Assembly: GCA_020632655.1 (NCBI GenBank)
Contig: JACKFD010000012.1
Location: 93,800 to 157,799, forward strand
DNA length: 64,000 nucleotides
From: Spirochaetaceae bacterium
GTDB lineage: Bacteria; Myxococcota_A; UBA9160; UBA4427
Direction of reading: 5' to 3'
Translations under genes and position numbers: made by a program
In this document: in pieces, positions 59,650-64,000 of the stretch
How positions within the stretch are numbered: the stretch's first letter is position 1
Layout of the letters: each line of letters begins with the position of its first letter
The notes under the pieces: model-generated
What the model saw: only the letters and a program-made list of their open reading frames with translations
Databases searched by the model: none
What the model was told of the DNA's origin: nothing

Positions 59650-60450
59650 CTAGCGTCGCTCGAACGCGGGCTTGCGTTTCTCGGCGAAGGCCTTCGGCCC
59701 CTCCTTCGAGTCCTCGCTCGCGAACACGGCCTGGCCGTAGTCGAATTCGTAGGCGAGCGCCTCGTCGAGGCCCATGCCGTCGGTCTCGTGCAGCGTGCGC
59801 GTGATCGCCTCGACGGCGAGCGGGCCGTTCCCGGCGATCACCTCGGCGATCTCCCTGGCCTTCGCGAGGGCCTGTCCGTCGGGCACGACGTGTCCGATCA
59901 GGCCGATCTCGAGGGCCTCCCGGGCCTTGATGTGCTTGCCCGTCAGCAGGATCTCCGCCGCGTGTGTGTAGGGAATCTGGCGCGGCAGGCGAACGGCGGA
60001 CCCGCCCATCGGATAGAGCGACCAGCGCGCCTCCGAGACCCCGAAGCGCGCGCTCTCTCCGGCCACACGGATCTCCATCGCCTGCAGGATCTCCGTGCCG
60101 CCTGCGATCGCGACGCCTTCGACGGCGGCGATGATCGGCTTCGTCGGTCGGTAGCCGCGGAAGAGGGCCTTCCAATGGATGTCCGGGTCCTCGGCCATGC
60201 GCGCCTGGACGTCGATCCCGGGATCCGCGTCCCCGGCATCCCCCGCCATGCCCTTCAGGTCGGCGCCCGAGCAGAAGTTGCCGCCGGCTCCGGTCACGAT
60301 GATGCAGCGGACGTCGTCGTCGGCGGAGGCCTCGCGATAGGCGTCGTACATCCGGATCAGCATGGCCCCGGTCAAGGCGTTGTAGCGCGAGGGCCGGTTC
60401 ATGGTGATGGTCATGACGTGACCATCGCGCTCGACGAGTGCGTCCGGCAT
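59650..60450 (-). CDS. Enoyl-CoA hydratase/isomerase (crotonase) family protein
   Basis: 266 residues from ATG 60450. Crotonase fold: MNRPSRYNALTGAMLIRM, oxyanion hole GAGGNFCSGADLKGM and AVEGVAIAGGTEIL; the catalytic Glu positions are ESARFGVSEARWSLYPMGG. The C-terminal helix ends GPKAFAEKRKPAF. Likely acts on an acyl-CoA in fatty-acid or sterol side-chain degradation. It shares one base with the upstream DoxX gene (TGATG), forming a two-gene operon. Confidence 0.9.
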   Translation of the reverse strand: MPDALVERDGHVMTITMNRPSRYNALTGAMLIRMYDAYREASADDDVRCIIVTGAGGNFCSGADLKGMAGDAGDADPGIDVQARMAEDPDIHWKALFRGYRPTKPIIAAVEGVAIAGGTEILQAMEIRVAGESARFGVSEARWSLYPMGGSAVRLPRQIPYTHAAEILLTGKHIKAREALEIGLIGHVVPDGQALAKAREIAEVIAGNGPLAVEAITRTLHETDGMGLDEALAYEFDYGQAVFASEDSKEGPKAFAEKRKPAFERR

Positions 60451-60890
60451 CAGAAGAGCATCGCGTCGAGCGAGATCGCGCCCGGTCCGATCAGCAGGAA
60501 CATCCCGCACACGACCGCCAGGTTGATCGTGTACTCCGCACCAGGGGGATCGTTCGTGATGAGGTAGCCGGCGCCGCGATGGCCCACGATCCCGGCGACC
60601 AGCATCGTGAAGATCAGCACCACGCAGGCCGGCCGCGTCAGCAGGCCCAGCGCGAGCAATGCCCCGCCGCCGAGCTCCGAGAGCATCGCCATCCGCGCCT
60701 GGACCGCCGGCATCGGCACGCCGAGATCCGCCAGCCAGGAGGCGAAGCCATCCATCGAGCCCGATCCCACCCAGCCGAGCTTGCCGAAGGCGTGGATCAT
60801 GAAGCAGATCCCGATCGCGACGCGGCCGACGAGCAGGGCGACGTCGACCAGCAGCGGATTCGTATCGGTGAGCAGCGCGCCGAGGTCCAT
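60450..60890 (-). CDS. DoxX-family membrane protein
   Basis: 146 residues from ATG 60890, with AAGGAG ten bases upstream; the longer frame is rejected. Four hydrophobic helices with LLVGRVAIGICFMIHAFGKLGW, MAMLSELGGGALLALGLLTRPA and a final VCGMFLLIGPGAIS. The pattern is that of DoxX/MauE-like four-helix quinone-associated proteins. A redox or thiol-stress membrane role is usual for the family; here it precedes a crotonase. Confidence 0.88.
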   Translation of the reverse strand: MDLGALLTDTNPLLVDVALLVGRVAIGICFMIHAFGKLGWVGSGSMDGFASWLADLGVPMPAVQARMAMLSELGGGALLALGLLTRPACVVLIFTMLVAGIVGHRGAGYLITNDPPGAEYTINLAVVCGMFLLIGPGAISLDAMLF

Positions 60891-61005
60891 CGAAGGGCTC
60901 CTTCGTGCAGGGTCGAGCGTTTCTAGCACAGCGAAACCGCGTGGTCCGCGTCGCACGACGGGGCTTCCCGGCCCCCTTCGACGGGCCTCGAAGGGGTCGG
61001 GGTGA

Positions 61006-61034
61006 TTGAGACCCCGGCCGACCCGGCCCATACT
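61006..61034 (+). promoter_or_regulatory. Sigma-70-type promoter of ileS
   Basis: TTGAGA (61006-61011), 17-base spacer, CATACT (61029-61034). Start near 61041 leaves a leader of about 105-115 bases before ileS. I see no T-box or other recognised leader in it. Confidence 0.55.
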
Positions 61035-61156
61035 CCCGCGGTCTTCGAAGCGACCGGCCGGGACGCCGATCGCGCCGGGTCCGAGCGCAGTCCGACGAGC
61101 GGGTCGCGTAGCGGGAGCTGGCGAAGAAGGGCGAAGACGAGAGGATGATCGACCCG

Positions 61157-64000
<2,844 letters not shown>

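Noticed and set aside
61035..61156. T-box leader upstream of ileS
   Set aside because: No specifier loop, T-box bulge sequence or terminator/antiterminator pair seen; phylum also makes it unlikely.

Overview
The window is about 70% GC, densely coded, and bacterial. Lipobox-bearing lipoproteins, an LpoA-like envelope protein, phosphoheptose enzymes, a PilZ protein and an hrcA-grpE-dnaK-dnaJ set point to a Gram-negative organism. The mix of a Baeyer-Villiger-type flavoprotein, a sulfotransferase, DUF3604, M16 and CheC proteins suggests an uncultured deltaproteobacterial lineage (Myxococcota or Binatota-like). That placement is inferred from gene content only; there is no rRNA or marker tree here. 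I see no CRISPR array, IS element or prophage. Apart from the window edges and cheA, every gene looks intact.

Layout. 1-7 kb: end of a secreted protein, an orphan ATPase-fold protein, then a VTT membrane protein / FAD-disulfide oxidoreductase / DUF547 set, a cytochrome c lipoprotein and a PuuD-like membrane protein that converge on a strong terminator. 7.4-21 kb: metG, an ATP-grasp plus zinc-peptidase operon, a glycosyltransferase, phosphoheptose-type enzymes, a flavin monooxygenase, 2-phosphoglycerate kinase and tRNA-Phe. 21-28.6 kb: secreted histidine phosphatase, cyclophilin lipoprotein, gamma-glutamyltranspeptidase, double M16 peptidase and hemW. 28.7-39.9 kb: proteostasis block hrcA-grpE-dnaK-dnaJ, LpoA-like lipoprotein, lon and thiL. 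39.9-44.7 kb: a compact chemosensory operon (MCP, cheW, cheY, cheA, cheC). 44.8-47.6 kb: larB-larC and a hydrolase. 47.6-54 kb: a pseudo-receiver/PilZ protein, a small CTERM-like surface protein behind a structured leader, rsmJ-rsmE-ilvA, and an ECF sigma factor coupled to an SRPBCC gene. 54-64 kb: DUF3604 lipoprotein, acyltransferase, MFS-sulfotransferase pair, crotonase-DoxX pair and the 5' part of an ileS of the eukaryote-like type.

Strongest unusual signals. (1) cheA is split into a histidine-phosphotransfer ORF and a kinase ORF. The junction holds a run of seven A in the exact phase of a -1 slippery heptamer, with a hairpin just downstream; a -1 shift restores a 635-residue CheA. (2) A TAnnCT element sits exactly six bases before the ATG of four genes (zinc peptidase, hemW, thiL, acyltransferase) and shortly before others, including tRNA-Phe. 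This suggests leaderless transcription from a -10 hexamer. (3) Several genes end in direct duplications of 33-40 bp that copy their own last codons and stop. (4) ggt and a cyclophilin gene share one GCATGC as opposed start codons. (5) A small surface-anchored protein follows a folded leader.

How the genes work together. The proteostasis block (repressor, chaperones, Lon) and the Che operon are coherent functional units. LarB/LarC make nickel-pincer cofactor, but LarE and the client enzyme lie outside the window. RsmJ and RsmE both modify 16S rRNA and are coupled to threonine deaminase. The rest is a patchwork of short two- to three-gene operons joined by start/stop overlaps.
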